From: Marinilabilia salmonicolor | GTDB lineage: Bacteria > Bacteroidota > Bacteroidia > Bacteroidales > Marinilabiliaceae | DNA length: 64,000 nt | Assembly: GCF_003003035.1 (NCBI RefSeq) | Contig: NZ_PVTS01000003.1 | Location: forward strand, 274,663 to 338,662 | Reading direction: 5' to 3' | In this document: piece by piece, positions 45,010-53,816 of the stretch | Layout of the letters: every line of letters begins with the position of its first letter | Numbering within the stretch: position 1 is the first letter of the stretch | Made by a program: the position numbers and the translations under genes | Notes under the pieces: generated by a model | The model's database searches: none | The model's input: only the letters and a program-made list of their open reading frames with translations | Told to the model about the DNA's origin: nothing

Positions 45010-45017
45010 TATTTTTG
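45010..45017 (+). promoter_or_regulatory. TAnnTTTG box upstream of the Na/Pi cotransporter gene
   Basis: TATTTTTG matches the Bacteroidota -7 box fully, 63 bases before the ATG, so the cotransporter gene likely has its own start. Confidence 0.55.
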
Positions 45018-45080
45018 CCCTACCCATGTACCCGAAAATGAGTACAAAGCCAAAAATGAAATCTATTACAAATAAAGATA

Positions 45081-46775
45081 ATGCAGTATTCTTTTTTTGA
45101 TTTTCTCTCACTGGTCGGCTCCCTCGGAATGTTCCTATATGGAATGAAAATGATGAGTGAAGCCCTTCAAAAAGTTGCCGGAAACAAAATGAGGGCCATT
45201 CTGTCGGCCATGACGTCCAACCGGGTACTGGGTATTCTTACAGGATTTCTGGTTACCGCCATGGTGCAGTCTTCCTCGGCCACCACAGTAATGATTGTGA
45301 GTTTTGTAAACGCAGGATTGATTACATTGAAAGAATCCATCGGTGTTATAATGGGGGCCAATATCGGAACTACAGTTACCGGCTGGATTATAACCCTGTT
45401 TGGTTTCAAAGTAAAGATCAGTGCTTACTCTCTTCCTCTCATCGGACTGGGACTACCATTTATCTTTTCCAAATCCGGAACGCGCCGCTCCTATGGAGAG
45501 TTACTAATCGGATTTGCCCTGATTTTCATGGGTTTGGAATATTTAAAAGAATCTGTTCCAAACATTCAGGAGAACCCTGAAATACTGAGTTTCCTCCACA
45601 AATACACCGACAGTGGCTTCTTTACCACCCTTTTATTCCTTGGTATAGGAACCCTGTTAACAGTCATTGTTCAATCCTCATCGGCAACCATGGCTCTAAC
45701 CTTCGTCATGTGCAACGAAGGGTGGATCGAATTCAGTCAGGCTGCTGCCATGGTGCTGGGAGAAAATATAGGAACAACCATTACTGCCAATATAGCCTCA
45801 TCGGTGGGTAACATCAGTGCCAAACGAGCGGCACGTGTTCATCTTATTTTCAATATGCTGGGTGTGGTATGGATGCTTTCACTTTTCAACAGCTACACCG
45901 GATTGATTGATACCATTATTACCCGTAACGGGGGAGCATCTCCAAATGAAAATCCTGCTGCTATTCCGGTAGCACTCTCCATTTTCCATACTTCGTTCAA
46001 CATCATAAATGTTCTCATTTTTGTGTGGTTTACCCCTCTGATACAAAAGGTGGTGGAATATATGGTACCCAACCGAACCAAAGATTCGGATGAAGAGTTC
46101 AGGCTGAAGTACATTACGACCGGAATGCTCTCCACCTCTGAATTATCTATTCTTCAAGCCAAGAAAGAAGTGCAGTTTTATGCCAAACACACCACTAAAA
46201 TGTTTGGTTTTGTGCGGAAAATGATGCAGGAGGAAAAAGACAAGAAATTCAACAAACTCTTCTCAAAAGTCCAGAAATACGAAGGAATAAGTGACAATGT
46301 TGAGGTGGAAATAACCAACTACCTTACGCAGGTTTCGCAATACAAACTCAGTGAGTTGGGACGCAAACGCCTGCGTGCCATGCTGAAACTGGCAGGTGAC
46401 CTGGAGAGTGTGGCCGATTGTAATTTCAACCTGGCCCGTTCGGTAAACCGTATGAGAGAGAAAAATGTAAAGCTGAAAAAATCAGCCATGGAAAAACTGG
46501 AACTCATGTTTAACCTGGCGGAAGAAGCACTCTCTGTAATGCGCGAGAATCTTCAACAGGATGAACTGGTCGTTTCATTAACAAAAGCCAGGTTGCTCGA
46601 AGATCAGATTAACAATTACAGAAATCAGCTTAAAAGCGAGCATTTGGACAATCTGGCCAACAATGTATATTCCTATGAAGCCGGAATCATTTTTAATGAC
46701 CTTTTCTCGGAATGTGAGAAACTTGCCGATTATGTCATAAATGTTTCCGAAGCTTTGGAAGAGGTTGGTATGTAA
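45081..46775 (+). CDS. Na+/phosphate cotransporter with C-terminal PhoU-like domain
   Basis: The 564-residue protein has two inverted repeats of the NptA/PNaS family, each with a QSSSAT motif: MVQSSSATTVMIVSF near residues 60-75 and IVQSSSATMALTFVM near 196-210, each followed by a GANIGTT or GENIGTT motif. About eight membrane segments are followed by a soluble helical domain (about 350-560) of PhoU type. It adds a second phosphate importer to the PiT system at 7.2 kb. It lacks an obvious TTAACA repeat. Confidence 0.92.
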   Translation: MQYSFFDFLSLVGSLGMFLYGMKMMSEALQKVAGNKMRAILSAMTSNRVLGILTGFLVTAMVQSSSATTVMIVSFVNAGLITLKESIGVIMGANIGTTVTGWIITLFGFKVKISAYSLPLIGLGLPFIFSKSGTRRSYGELLIGFALIFMGLEYLKESVPNIQENPEILSFLHKYTDSGFFTTLLFLGIGTLLTVIVQSSSATMALTFVMCNEGWIEFSQAAAMVLGENIGTTITANIASSVGNISAKRAARVHLIFNMLGVVWMLSLFNSYTGLIDTIITRNGGASPNENPAAIPVALSIFHTSFNIINVLIFVWFTPLIQKVVEYMVPNRTKDSDEEFRLKYITTGMLSTSELSILQAKKEVQFYAKHTTKMFGFVRKMMQEEKDKKFNKLFSKVQKYEGISDNVEVEITNYLTQVSQYKLSELGRKRLRAMLKLAGDLESVADCNFNLARSVNRMREKNVKLKKSAMEKLELMFNLAEEALSVMRENLQQDELVVSLTKARLLEDQINNYRNQLKSEHLDNLANNVYSYEAGIIFNDLFSECEKLADYVINVSEALEEVGM

Positions 46776-46824
46776 AATATCGTCCCAAACAAATTCTTAA
46801 ATGTCTGATAATTCAGGCTTAATA

Positions 46825-46852
46825 TTGTCATAACATAACACCCTTAGATTTG
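46825..46852 (+). promoter_or_regulatory. Predicted promoter of the small carboxypeptidase-like-domain gene
   Basis: TTG at 46825-46827 and TAGATTTG at 46845-46852, spaced 17 bases. Confidence 0.55.
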
Positions 46853-46899
46853 TACCATCAATAATAAAGAAAGAAAGTACAAACAAAAACATAAGTGTT

Positions 46900-47250
46900 A
46901 TGAAAACATTCGTATTAAGCATTGCATTGGTGACATTTTCATTTATCAACACCTTTGCAGGTACCGAAAACCCGGGAGAACCTGCAGCAGTAAACACCTG
47001 TATATCAGGAATCATAATTGATCAGAATACAGGAGAGGCTTTAACCGGAGTGGAAGTTAAACTCAATGGCTCAGAGACCAAAACCTATACCGACTTTGAC
47101 GGTAAATTTGTTTTCAATCAGGTAAAACCCGGTAAATACTCAGTGGAAGCCAACATTATTTCTTACCAACCGATTGTAAGATCTGTAAGTGTTAACCCCA
47201 ATGAGTTACACGCACTCAACCTGCAACTGAACAACGTAGGAGAAGAATAA
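46900..47250 (+). CDS. Secreted protein with a single carboxypeptidase-regulatory-like domain
   Basis: The 116-residue protein has a signal peptide (1-20, ending NTFAG) and one beta-sandwich domain (about 31-113) beginning CISGIIIDQNTGEALTGVEV and with the typical TYTDFDGKFVFNQVKPGKYSVEANIISYQP. It is the same domain as at the start of TonB receptors but stands alone. A role in periplasmic or surface binding is a guess. Single-gene unit with its own promoter and terminator. Confidence 0.86.
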   Translation: MKTFVLSIALVTFSFINTFAGTENPGEPAAVNTCISGIIIDQNTGEALTGVEVKLNGSETKTYTDFDGKFVFNQVKPGKYSVEANIISYQPIVRSVSVNPNELHALNLQLNNVGEE

Positions 47251-47276
47251 AAGGTATCCGGAAAAAATTGATTCTC

Positions 47277-47309
47277 AGGGAAGACTGATGGCAGCTCTTC
47301 CCTTTTTTT
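47277..47309 (+). terminator. Terminator after the carboxypeptidase-like-domain gene
   Basis: AGGGAAGA pairs with TCTTCCCT across an 11-base loop, followed by seven T residues. Confidence 0.88.
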
Positions 47310-47328
47310 CTGAAAAAATGTTCAAATG

Positions 47329-47359
47329 TTGCCCAAATGTAACTTTAATGTTAATTTTG
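47329..47359 (+). promoter_or_regulatory. Consensus promoter of the YwqK-like gene
   Basis: TTGC at 47329-47332, 19 bases, TAATTTTG at 47352-47359: full match to the pattern. Confidence 0.75.
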
Positions 47360-47419
47360 CGTTAACACAATTACAGGAACAAGTTGGGAGGCTTTTGATA
47401 ACATTTTAAAGCAAAGGCC

Positions 47420-47875
47420 ATGAAAAAGCTGATATTATTACTCATGATGGTAGTAACAGGTTCTCTGTTGCACGCTCAACTTGTGGAAAAAGAAGGAATT
47501 TTCTACGATTTTAACAACAATCCTTATACCGGTACCTATATTGAATACTTTCCTGATGGAAGTGTCCGTGTTGAAATGCAGGTAAAAGAAGGAAAGAAAA
47601 ACGGAACCACAACCTATTATTTCGAAAATGGTAGTAAAAAAGAGGTCCGGAATTTCAAAGACAACAAAATGGACGGTACCTGGATTACCTGGGATGAAAA
47701 TGGAACCAAGGTAGCTGAAGCCCGTTACAACAATGGCAAAAAACACGGAAAATGGTTCATCTGGGATGAAAATGGAACACTCCGATACGAAATGGAGTAC
47801 AATTCGGGTGCAAAAACAGGCATTTGGTCCATCCACGATGAAGAAGGCAAATTAATCAGTGAGAAAGAATTCTGA
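47420..47875 (+). CDS. Secreted MORN-repeat/YwqK-like protein
   Basis: The 151-residue protein has a signal peptide (1-19, ending LLHA) and five or six copies of a 23-residue beta-hairpin repeat of MORN/YwqK type: YFPDGSVRVEMQVKEGKKNG, YYFENGSKKEVRNFKDNKMDG, TWDENGTKVAEARYNNGKKHG, IWDENGTLRYEMEYNSGAKTG (each about 20-23 residues). Some relatives are annotated as antitoxins; here no toxin gene is adjacent and the protein is exported, so I do not accept that role. Function unknown. Confidence 0.87.
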   Translation: MKKLILLLMMVVTGSLLHAQLVEKEGIFYDFNNNPYTGTYIEYFPDGSVRVEMQVKEGKKNGTTTYYFENGSKKEVRNFKDNKMDGTWITWDENGTKVAEARYNNGKKHGKWFIWDENGTLRYEMEYNSGAKTGIWSIHDEEGKLISEKEF

Positions 47876-47892
47876 TATTTCTTCAAAAATTT

Positions 47893-47923
47893 AAAAAACC
47901 CGGTCTTATGATTCGGGTTTTTT
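47893..47923 (+). terminator. Terminator after the YwqK-like gene
   Basis: AAAAAACCCG pairs perfectly with CGGGTTTTTT across an 11-base loop; works in both directions. Confidence 0.92.
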
Positions 47924-48064
47924 CCCATCCTAATTTTCACAAACGTTTTGCATTTCTTTTCCCTGTTGTCCGGAAAAAACTATTATTATCAAATTGAGAT
48001 TGCTTCGCTCTGCTACCAATGACAGATTTTTGTAATAAACACAAATTCAGATGATTAATAGTCG

Positions 48065-48180
48065 GCCCCCTCTCGGGGATCTGAATCTTTTGTTATCCCA
48101 ACCCCGGGTTACCCACCCGGGGTTATTGACTGTCGTCGATCTTCGATTCAAATTGGCCCCTTCCAGGGACCTCCCAGATT
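48065..48180. repeat. REP-like hairpin cluster
   Basis: GGCCCC…GGGG (about 48065-48078), a perfect ACCCCGGGT/ACCCGGGGT hairpin (48101-48123) and GGCCCCTTCCAGGGACC (about 48155-48171). The composition and layout (a GCCCC hairpin followed by a second GC-rich hairpin) agree with the REP units beside the transposase at 17.4 and 19.0 kb. Confidence 0.6.
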
Positions 48181-48261
48181 TGTCATATTCCCATTATGCC
48201 TCAAAATTTAATTGATGTGCTCACTCACAATGACTCCGTTCTAAGGGTTGAGCAGGGTTGG

Positions 48262-48305
48262 TAGGGATTGATTTTCGGCAAAGCTGAAAATCAATCCCTA
48301 TTTTT
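48262..48305 (+). terminator. Orphan rho-independent terminator with 18-bp stem
   Basis: TAGGGATTGATTTTCGGC pairs with GCTGAAAATCAATCCCTA (one G-T pair) around an AAA loop and is followed by TTTTTC. No gene ends upstream of it within 380 bases. Confidence 0.85.
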
Positions 48306-48718
48306 CAATTATTCCCTTCAGATTTTGGGTACAACAAACTTTCCTTATTTGGTTTAATTACAAACTATTGCATAAGCATAAACCCTCTTCAATATCGTTG
48401 GTCAATACATAGTGAAAAAGAATAGATTGGGTTCACAGAAAACATATTACAATCGGATCATCCTCTAATCAGGAATATTACATTTTCCGGATGGCATATG
48501 CTTTTACAGCCCAAATTCAATTTCTCACAAACCGGAATATAGGAGAGGTCACAATCTACAACAGCTTATTTAAACCAACTATAAATTAAGCAATTGAGTA
48601 GCACAAAACCTGTCCAATTTTATATATTTATGGTTTAAAATATGAGAATTATCGCATATTTTAATCAACCCTGTTGCCCACATAGTTGAAAAAAACGGTC
48701 AAAAATAAGGAGTATAGT

Positions 48719-49636
48719 ATGAAAAGAAGAGATTTTCTGATAAAAGGAGCCGGCCTGGGTCTGGCGGGAGCTTTAATCCCGGGTTTTGGCGGACTGAATG
48801 CAGTGGGTTTGCCTGCAGAAGAAGGAAATTATGATTTGGTTGCCGTACGTGGAGGTGAAGCCGTTGATATGTTTGAAAAAGCAATGGAAGCTCTGGGTGG
48901 CATGGGCAAATTTGTAAAAAGCGGACAAAAAGTACTTGTTAAGCCTAATATTGGATGGGACGTACCTCCGGAGCGGGCCGGAAACACAAATCCCGACCTG
49001 ATTAACAGGATTGTAAAGAGTTGTCTGAATGCAGGCGCTTCCGAGGTTGTGGTTTTCGACCATACCTGCGACCAGTGGGATCGTTGTTATCGCAACAGCG
49101 GACTGGAGGATGCAGCACGAAATGCCGGCGCCAAAGTTGTGCCCGGAAACAACGAATCTTTCTACAAGGAGGTATCTGTTCCTGGCGGAGTAAAACTCAA
49201 GAAAACAAAAGTTCACCGTGATTTGATGGACGCCGATGTATTTATCAACGTCCCAATTCTAAAACATCACGGATCAACAACCGTTTCTCTGGCCATGAAA
49301 AACCTTATGGGCGTGGTATGGGATCGCGGATTCTATCACGGAAACGATCTGAGTCAATGTATCGCAGATTTTCTGACTTATCGCAAGCCGGATCTTAATA
49401 TTATTGACGGTTACCGGATGATGACCCGCAATGGTCCGCGTGGCGTATCAGTTTCGGATGTGGCCAATTTAAAAGCCCTGATCGCCGGAAAAGATATTGT
49501 GGCTGTAGATGCTGCAGCGACCATGATGTTCGGCGAAAAGCCCGAAAATATTAAGCACATCCGCCTGGCAAATGAAATGGGCCTTGGTTCCATGGATCTT
49601 CAAAATTTATCAATTAAACGTGTGAAAATGGCTTAG
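48719..49636 (+). CDS. DUF362 family protein with Tat signal
   Basis: I choose the ATG at 48719, which has a good ribosome-binding site (AAGGAG, 9 bases upstream) and starts a twin-arginine signal MKRRDFLIKGAGLGLAG. The 305-residue product has the DUF362 pattern: VLVKPNIGWD near residue 78, the NPDLINRIVKSCLNAG segment, VFINVPILKHHG and the LMGVVWDRGFYH region. Tat export suggests that it folds, perhaps with a cofactor, before leaving the cytoplasm. The neighbouring polyferredoxin gene suggests a redox complex. The reaction is unknown. Confidence 0.86.
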   Translation: MKRRDFLIKGAGLGLAGALIPGFGGLNAVGLPAEEGNYDLVAVRGGEAVDMFEKAMEALGGMGKFVKSGQKVLVKPNIGWDVPPERAGNTNPDLINRIVKSCLNAGASEVVVFDHTCDQWDRCYRNSGLEDAARNAGAKVVPGNNESFYKEVSVPGGVKLKKTKVHRDLMDADVFINVPILKHHGSTTVSLAMKNLMGVVWDRGFYHGNDLSQCIADFLTYRKPDLNIIDGYRMMTRNGPRGVSVSDVANLKALIAGKDIVAVDAAATMMFGEKPENIKHIRLANEMGLGSMDLQNLSIKRVKMA

Positions 49637-49839
49637 TCTGATATACTTAATTTGTCAGGTTCAAATCTTTCATAGCCTCTACCCTATTTTCCGGTTTCCG
49701 GTACTTTCCGGAAACCGGTTTATTGTTCCGTGCTGAATCGGGTACATAGATTTATTGCACATACCTGACCCCATTGCCGGAAGTATGTGAATAAACGAAT
49801 GCCCGTCATATCCGACTTAAAAAAGTTAACATTATACCG

Positions 49840-51453
49840 ATGAACATTTACTCCCTTTTACGGAAAAGCAGAATTATTCTTGCTTCAGTGGTACTAATAC
49901 TTACATTCATCCTTTTCATTGATTTGTATGAGTGGATCCCGAACCATCTCTTCGACACCATTCTCTTCCTGCAATTTGTGCCCTCCGTATTGCACTTTTT
50001 GGCCGTCTTCTCACTTGCTACCGCGGGTGGATTTTTAATAGTTCTGATACTTACAGTTCTAACTGGTCGTCTATATTGCTCAGTAATCTGTCCGTTAGGG
50101 ATATTGCAGGATGTGATCAACAAGATAGCACGCTGGAAATCCAAAAAGAAAAGGTTTTTCAAATATAAAAAACCTCATCCGGTCCTGAGATATACCTTTC
50201 TGGGAATTGTAACCCTTGCCATCATTTTCGGAGCCGGATGGATCGTAACCTGGCTCGACCCATACAGCATCGCTGGAAGAACTTTCACCTACCTGTTTAA
50301 ACCCCTGACAGTATGGCTCAACAATGGAGTGATAGCCCCGGTATTGCAGAACTTTGAAATCTATTCGGTTTATCACGTAAATTTAATGATGCCTTACCTG
50401 CTTCCGGTTCTGTTATCATTTGGCACCATTGCTGCCATTGGCTATTTCGCCTGGAAGCGGGGGCGTTTATTCTGTAATACCATTTGTCCGGTTGGTACCT
50501 TGTTGGGAGTTGCCTCCAGGTTCAGTTTTCTGAAAGTACAATTCGATGAATCCACCTGTACCCGATGTGGAAAATGTGCAGCTGTTTGCAAAAGCGAATG
50601 TATCGACATCCGCAATTATTCTGTGGATAACAGCCGCTGTGTTACTTGTTTCAATTGCCTTGATGTGTGCCCGGAAACAGCACTTTCACTCAGACCGGCA
50701 AAAAGCTCCACAAAAAAACCTGTAGATTTTAAAGAGGTTACCATGCCAAAAAAAGAAAAATCAAACACCACTGACGAAAACCGCAGAAAACTATTGGTTA
50801 CAGGACTGGCTTTACTTACAGGAAGCCGCATTTATGCCCTGAAGAAAAACAAAATGCCGGAAAGCCAGAAGGATCTCCTGCTCAATAATAAAGAATATCC
50901 GGTAACTCCTCCGGGTGCAGGTAACATAAAACGATTCAACGATATTTGCACAGGATGCTCACTTTGTGTGGCAGCTTGTCCTACCGGTGTTTTACAACCT
51001 TCTCTGACACATTACGGATTGGAAGGTTTCATGCAGCCTCACATGGATTATGCTACCTATTTCTGCAATTTCGATTGTAACAAATGTGGAGAAGTTTGCC
51101 CTACAGGGGCCATTTTACCCCTTCCCCTGGAAGAAAAACAAATCACACAAATGGGAAAAGCCGTTTTTGTAAAACAAAACTGTGTGGTTTACACTGATGA
51201 GACCGTCTGCGGAGCCTGCTCGGAACATTGTCCGACCAAAGCAGTTACAATGGTTCCCTACAAAGATGGTTTGCGCATTCCGGAAGTTGACCAGTCCATT
51301 TGTATCGGATGTGGTGCTTGTGAATATCCTTGTCCGGTTCCTCAACCTTACAAAGCCATCTATGTAAATGGAAATGCAGAACAACAGCTGGCTGACAAAC
51401 CCGATTTTGGTAAAAAACAGGAAATCGATCACGAAGAAGATTTCCCTTTTTAA
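49840..51453 (+). CDS. NapH-type membrane polyferredoxin (fused)
   Basis: The 537-residue protein starts with an NapH/MauN-like half: four to five membrane segments (about 10-220) with the paired CSVICPLGILQD and CNTICPVGTLLG motifs, then two 4Fe-4S motifs (CTRCGKCAAVCKSEC near 245 and CVTCFNCLDVCPE near 268). The second half (from about 305) resembles NapG/MauM-type ferredoxins and begins with a Tat-like RRKLLVTGLALLTG, followed by CTGCSLCVAACPT, CNKCGEVCPT, CGACSEHCPT and CIGCGACEYPCP. It is thus a fusion of parts that are separate in nap operons. It probably passes electrons across the membrane to the Tat-exported DUF362 protein encoded upstream. Confidence 0.87.
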   Translation: MNIYSLLRKSRIILASVVLILTFILFIDLYEWIPNHLFDTILFLQFVPSVLHFLAVFSLATAGGFLIVLILTVLTGRLYCSVICPLGILQDVINKIARWKSKKKRFFKYKKPHPVLRYTFLGIVTLAIIFGAGWIVTWLDPYSIAGRTFTYLFKPLTVWLNNGVIAPVLQNFEIYSVYHVNLMMPYLLPVLLSFGTIAAIGYFAWKRGRLFCNTICPVGTLLGVASRFSFLKVQFDESTCTRCGKCAAVCKSECIDIRNYSVDNSRCVTCFNCLDVCPETALSLRPAKSSTKKPVDFKEVTMPKKEKSNTTDENRRKLLVTGLALLTGSRIYALKKNKMPESQKDLLLNNKEYPVTPPGAGNIKRFNDICTGCSLCVAACPTGVLQPSLTHYGLEGFMQPHMDYATYFCNFDCNKCGEVCPTGAILPLPLEEKQITQMGKAVFVKQNCVVYTDETVCGACSEHCPTKAVTMVPYKDGLRIPEVDQSICIGCGACEYPCPVPQPYKAIYVNGNAEQQLADKPDFGKKQEIDHEEDFPF

Positions 51454-51600
51454 TCAATTAAAAACCTTAATAGGAAACTGATTAAAGTGATAAAAAAGTA
51501 ATCATTATTATCAAAAAAATACTTAAAACCTTTTATTTGTAGGCTTCTCTCAGGAAAAATCGTGCCTTTTCTATTTCATCCGATAGGGAATATTCAAATT

Positions 51601-51645
51601 CGCTTGTTTAACGGACCTTAACCTGCTAAGTCCGTGAATTAAGCG
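51601..51645. promoter_or_regulatory. Interrupted inverted repeat upstream of the mannanase gene
   Basis: CGCTT and ACGGAC on the left mirror GTCCGT and AAGCG on the right, about 40 bases before the mannanase ATG. It could be an operator; a promoter box is not clear here. Confidence 0.35.
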
Positions 51646-51683
51646 GTTTAGCTACATTTAAAAAAATTTTTTACAACCACACA

Positions 51684-52817
51684 ATGACTATTAAAACGCT
51701 ATTATTCTGGGTTTCAATATCAGCCCTGACATTTTCCTGCACCTCTGAAAATGACCATTCACTGGTTGATGAAAATGCTTCCCCTGAAACAAAAGCCTTG
51801 TTTCACAACTTAAAAGAACTTTCACCAAACCAGACTCTTTTCGGTCATCAACACGCCACCGAATATGGTCATGGCTGGCAGGGCGATGAAAACCGTTCGG
51901 ATGTTAAATCTGTGACCGGTTCACACCCGGCTGTGATTGGAGTAGATATCATGGGCTTTTCAGGGGTTTCGGAAGAAGAAATCAATAAAAATATGGAATC
52001 CCTGCGGAAAAACGTCATTGACACCTACGAAAGAGGAGGAATAACCACCGTAGCCTGGCATTTTTCCAATCCGGTATCAGAAGGTCGTTTTTATTGGGTT
52101 GATTCTGTTTCTTTACCCGCTGTTAAGTATATTATTGCCGGAGGCGGGGAACATGAAAAGTATAAAGAAATACTGACCACCGTCGGAGCTTGGGCAAATA
52201 GCCTGAAAGCAAAAGACGGGACCTTGATTCCGGTTATTTTTCGACCGTTTCATGAATTCGACGGAGATTGGTTTTGGTGGGGTGCTTCGCATTGTACCAA
52301 AGAAGAATTCACGGATTTGTGGAAATTTACAGTTTCTTATTTGAGAGACTCACTGGATGTACACAACTTCATCTATGCATTTTCACCCGACAATCGTTTC
52401 AACAATGAGGAAGAATTTCTGGAGCGATACCCCGGCGATGAATGGGTAGATATGGTTGGAATGGACAACTATGCTGACCTTGGGCGCGACCGGTATGACA
52501 TTGAAACCGCAGCAAAAAAGCTAAAAATCGTTTCGGATTACGCAGAAAAAGCCGGAAAACTGGCAGCATTCACCGAAACAGGGCTAGAATCAATACCCGA
52601 CACTACCTGGTGGACAGAAACCTTGTTAAAAACCATGCAAATGCATGATGCCAAACTTGCTTATGTGTTGGTATGGCGAAATGACATTCACAGCCAAACA
52701 CATTATTATGCCCCATTCCCCGGGCATAAAAGTGTCCCCAATTTTATGGAATTCTACAATCATCCATATACTCTTTTTGAAAAGGATTTGAAGAATATTT
52801 ACCGACTAGAAAAATAA
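51684..52817 (+). CDS. Glycoside hydrolase family 26 beta-mannanase lipoprotein
   Basis: The 377-residue protein begins with a lipoprotein signal ending in LTFSC (Cys19). The GH26 TIM barrel follows: GHQHATEYGHGW near residue 54, GVDIMGFSG, the acid/base glutamate in FRPFHEFDGDWFWWG (about 184-198), the WVDMVGMDNY strand and the nucleophile glutamate in AAFTETGLES (about 293-302). It would cleave beta-1,4-mannan at the cell surface. No SusC/D pair is adjacent, so it is not in a standard polysaccharide utilisation locus. Confidence 0.93.
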   Translation: MTIKTLLFWVSISALTFSCTSENDHSLVDENASPETKALFHNLKELSPNQTLFGHQHATEYGHGWQGDENRSDVKSVTGSHPAVIGVDIMGFSGVSEEEINKNMESLRKNVIDTYERGGITTVAWHFSNPVSEGRFYWVDSVSLPAVKYIIAGGGEHEKYKEILTTVGAWANSLKAKDGTLIPVIFRPFHEFDGDWFWWGASHCTKEEFTDLWKFTVSYLRDSLDVHNFIYAFSPDNRFNNEEEFLERYPGDEWVDMVGMDNYADLGRDRYDIETAAKKLKIVSDYAEKAGKLAAFTETGLESIPDTTWWTETLLKTMQMHDAKLAYVLVWRNDIHSQTHYYAPFPGHKSVPNFMEFYNHPYTLFEKDLKNIYRLEK

Positions 52818-52891
52818 AATTTCGGGCAACCATTTCAGCATTAATTTGTTGACTTTATAGTTGAATGTTGAATCATAAAAACGTTTTTATT

Positions 52892-53323
52892 ATGAGTACA
52901 CACAAATCATCAGCTATATGGAAAGGAAATCTTGCCAAAGGTAAAGGAACCATGAATGTGGGCGAAGGAGCCTGGCAAGGAAATTTCTCAGCAAAATCAC
53001 GTTTCGAAGGAAGTAAGGACGGAACAAGCCCCGAAGAATTGATTGCTGCCGCGCATGCCGGATGTTTTTCAATGGCCTTTTCTCATGCACTTTCAGAAGC
53101 TGGTCACGAACCCGAAAGTGTGGAGACAAAAGCAGAAGCAACCATCGAAAAAGGAGCAGAGGGTTTCAGTATTACTAAAATACATCTTACTACCGAAGGA
53201 AAAGTACCAGGAATAGAAAAGGATGAATTCTTAAAAATTGCAGAAGAGGCCAAGGAAAATTGTCCTGTTTCAAAAGCACTCAAGCAAGGCGTAGCCATTT
53301 CACTGGATGCATCTTTGCTTTAA
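52892..53323 (+). CDS. OsmC family peroxiredoxin
   Basis: Start at ATG 52892; the nine codons upstream look non-coding. The 143-residue protein has the two reactive cysteines in HAGCFSMAFSHAL (about residue 50) and ENCPVSKAL (about residue 121), as in OsmC, with KSRFEG and TSPEELIAAAHAG typical of the OsmC branch rather than Ohr. It reduces organic hydroperoxides with dithiol partners. It is likely a single gene; a strong terminator follows. Confidence 0.93.
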   Translation: MSTHKSSAIWKGNLAKGKGTMNVGEGAWQGNFSAKSRFEGSKDGTSPEELIAAAHAGCFSMAFSHALSEAGHEPESVETKAEATIEKGAEGFSITKIHLTTEGKVPGIEKDEFLKIAEEAKENCPVSKALKQGVAISLDASLL

Positions 53324-53350
53324 AGAGATACCCGTCAACCGGGATTTTCG

Positions 53351-53380
53351 AAGGCTGCCAAAACGATGGCAGCCTTTTTT
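53351..53380 (+). terminator. Terminator of the OsmC gene
   Basis: AAGGCTGCCA pairs perfectly with TGGCAGCCTT across a six-base loop, then TTTT. Confidence 0.95.
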
Positions 53381-53521
53381 GTTGACCTCATCAGAATTTA
53401 TAAAAACTGCCTGTTCAGAATTCGGGTCGATTTTGAAACAAATTTTTTATCAGTCCTTGACCTTCCCTTTAACTCTTTGTAAATTAAAAGCTTTGAATTC
53501 AAACATTTAAAAACTTGAACT

Positions 53522-53719
53522 ATGGCTATTAAAAAAGTTTGGATGGAAGAGGGTTGCACCTCCTGCAACCTTTGCGTTGACATTTGCCCGGAAGTTTTCG
53601 ATATGCCAGATGATGTGGCTGTTGTCAAAGAAGGCGTAAATTATGATGATTATACCGAAGAAATTATAGAGGCAGCCGAGAGTTGTCCGGTAGAAGTCAT
53701 CAAATATGAAGAGGGGTAA
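53522..53719 (+). CDS. Small ferredoxin (single 4Fe-4S)
   Basis: The 65-residue protein has one 4Fe-4S motif CTSCNLCVDICPE (residues 12-24) and a fourth/partner Cys in AESCPVEVIKYE near residue 56. It is very acidic (VFDMPDD, NYDDYTEEIIEAAE), as electron-carrier ferredoxins are. Single gene with a terminator overlapping its stop codon. Confidence 0.93.
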   Translation: MAIKKVWMEEGCTSCNLCVDICPEVFDMPDDVAVVKEGVNYDDYTEEIIEAAESCPVEVIKYEEG

Positions 53720-53736
53720 CAAAACCTCTCTTTTTT
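53709..53736 (+). terminator. Terminator of the ferredoxin gene
   Basis: AGAGG pairs with CCTCT and is followed by CTTTTTTT; the stop codon TAA lies in the loop. Confidence 0.65.
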
Positions 53737-53780
53737 TGTAATCTAACCCACATTAAACCTTTTATAATCGCTGAATCCAA

Positions 53781-53788
53781 TATCTTTG
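53781..53788 (+). promoter_or_regulatory. TAnnTTTG box of hrpB
   Basis: TATCTTTG, 29 bases before the GTG start of hrpB, a full match to the -7 pattern. Confidence 0.6.
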
Positions 53789-53816
53789 CAAAAAACCGAT
53801 AAATGGAAAGAAAAGC

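Larger units (their letters stand above)
47876..48718. other. Gene-free 843 bp with REP hairpins and an orphan terminator
   Basis: Contains the terminator of the YwqK-like gene, a REP-like pair of hairpins around 48065-48180, a very strong orphan terminator at 48262-48305, and about 400 AT-rich bases before the DUF362 gene with no convincing ORF. Confidence 0.6.

Noticed and set aside
47420..47875. Antitoxin of a toxin-antitoxin pair (YwqK label)
   Set aside because: The protein has a signal peptide and no toxin gene adjoins it.
53307..53510. Small + strand ORF after the OsmC gene
   Set aside because: It runs across the OsmC stop codon and its terminator and has no start signal or family.
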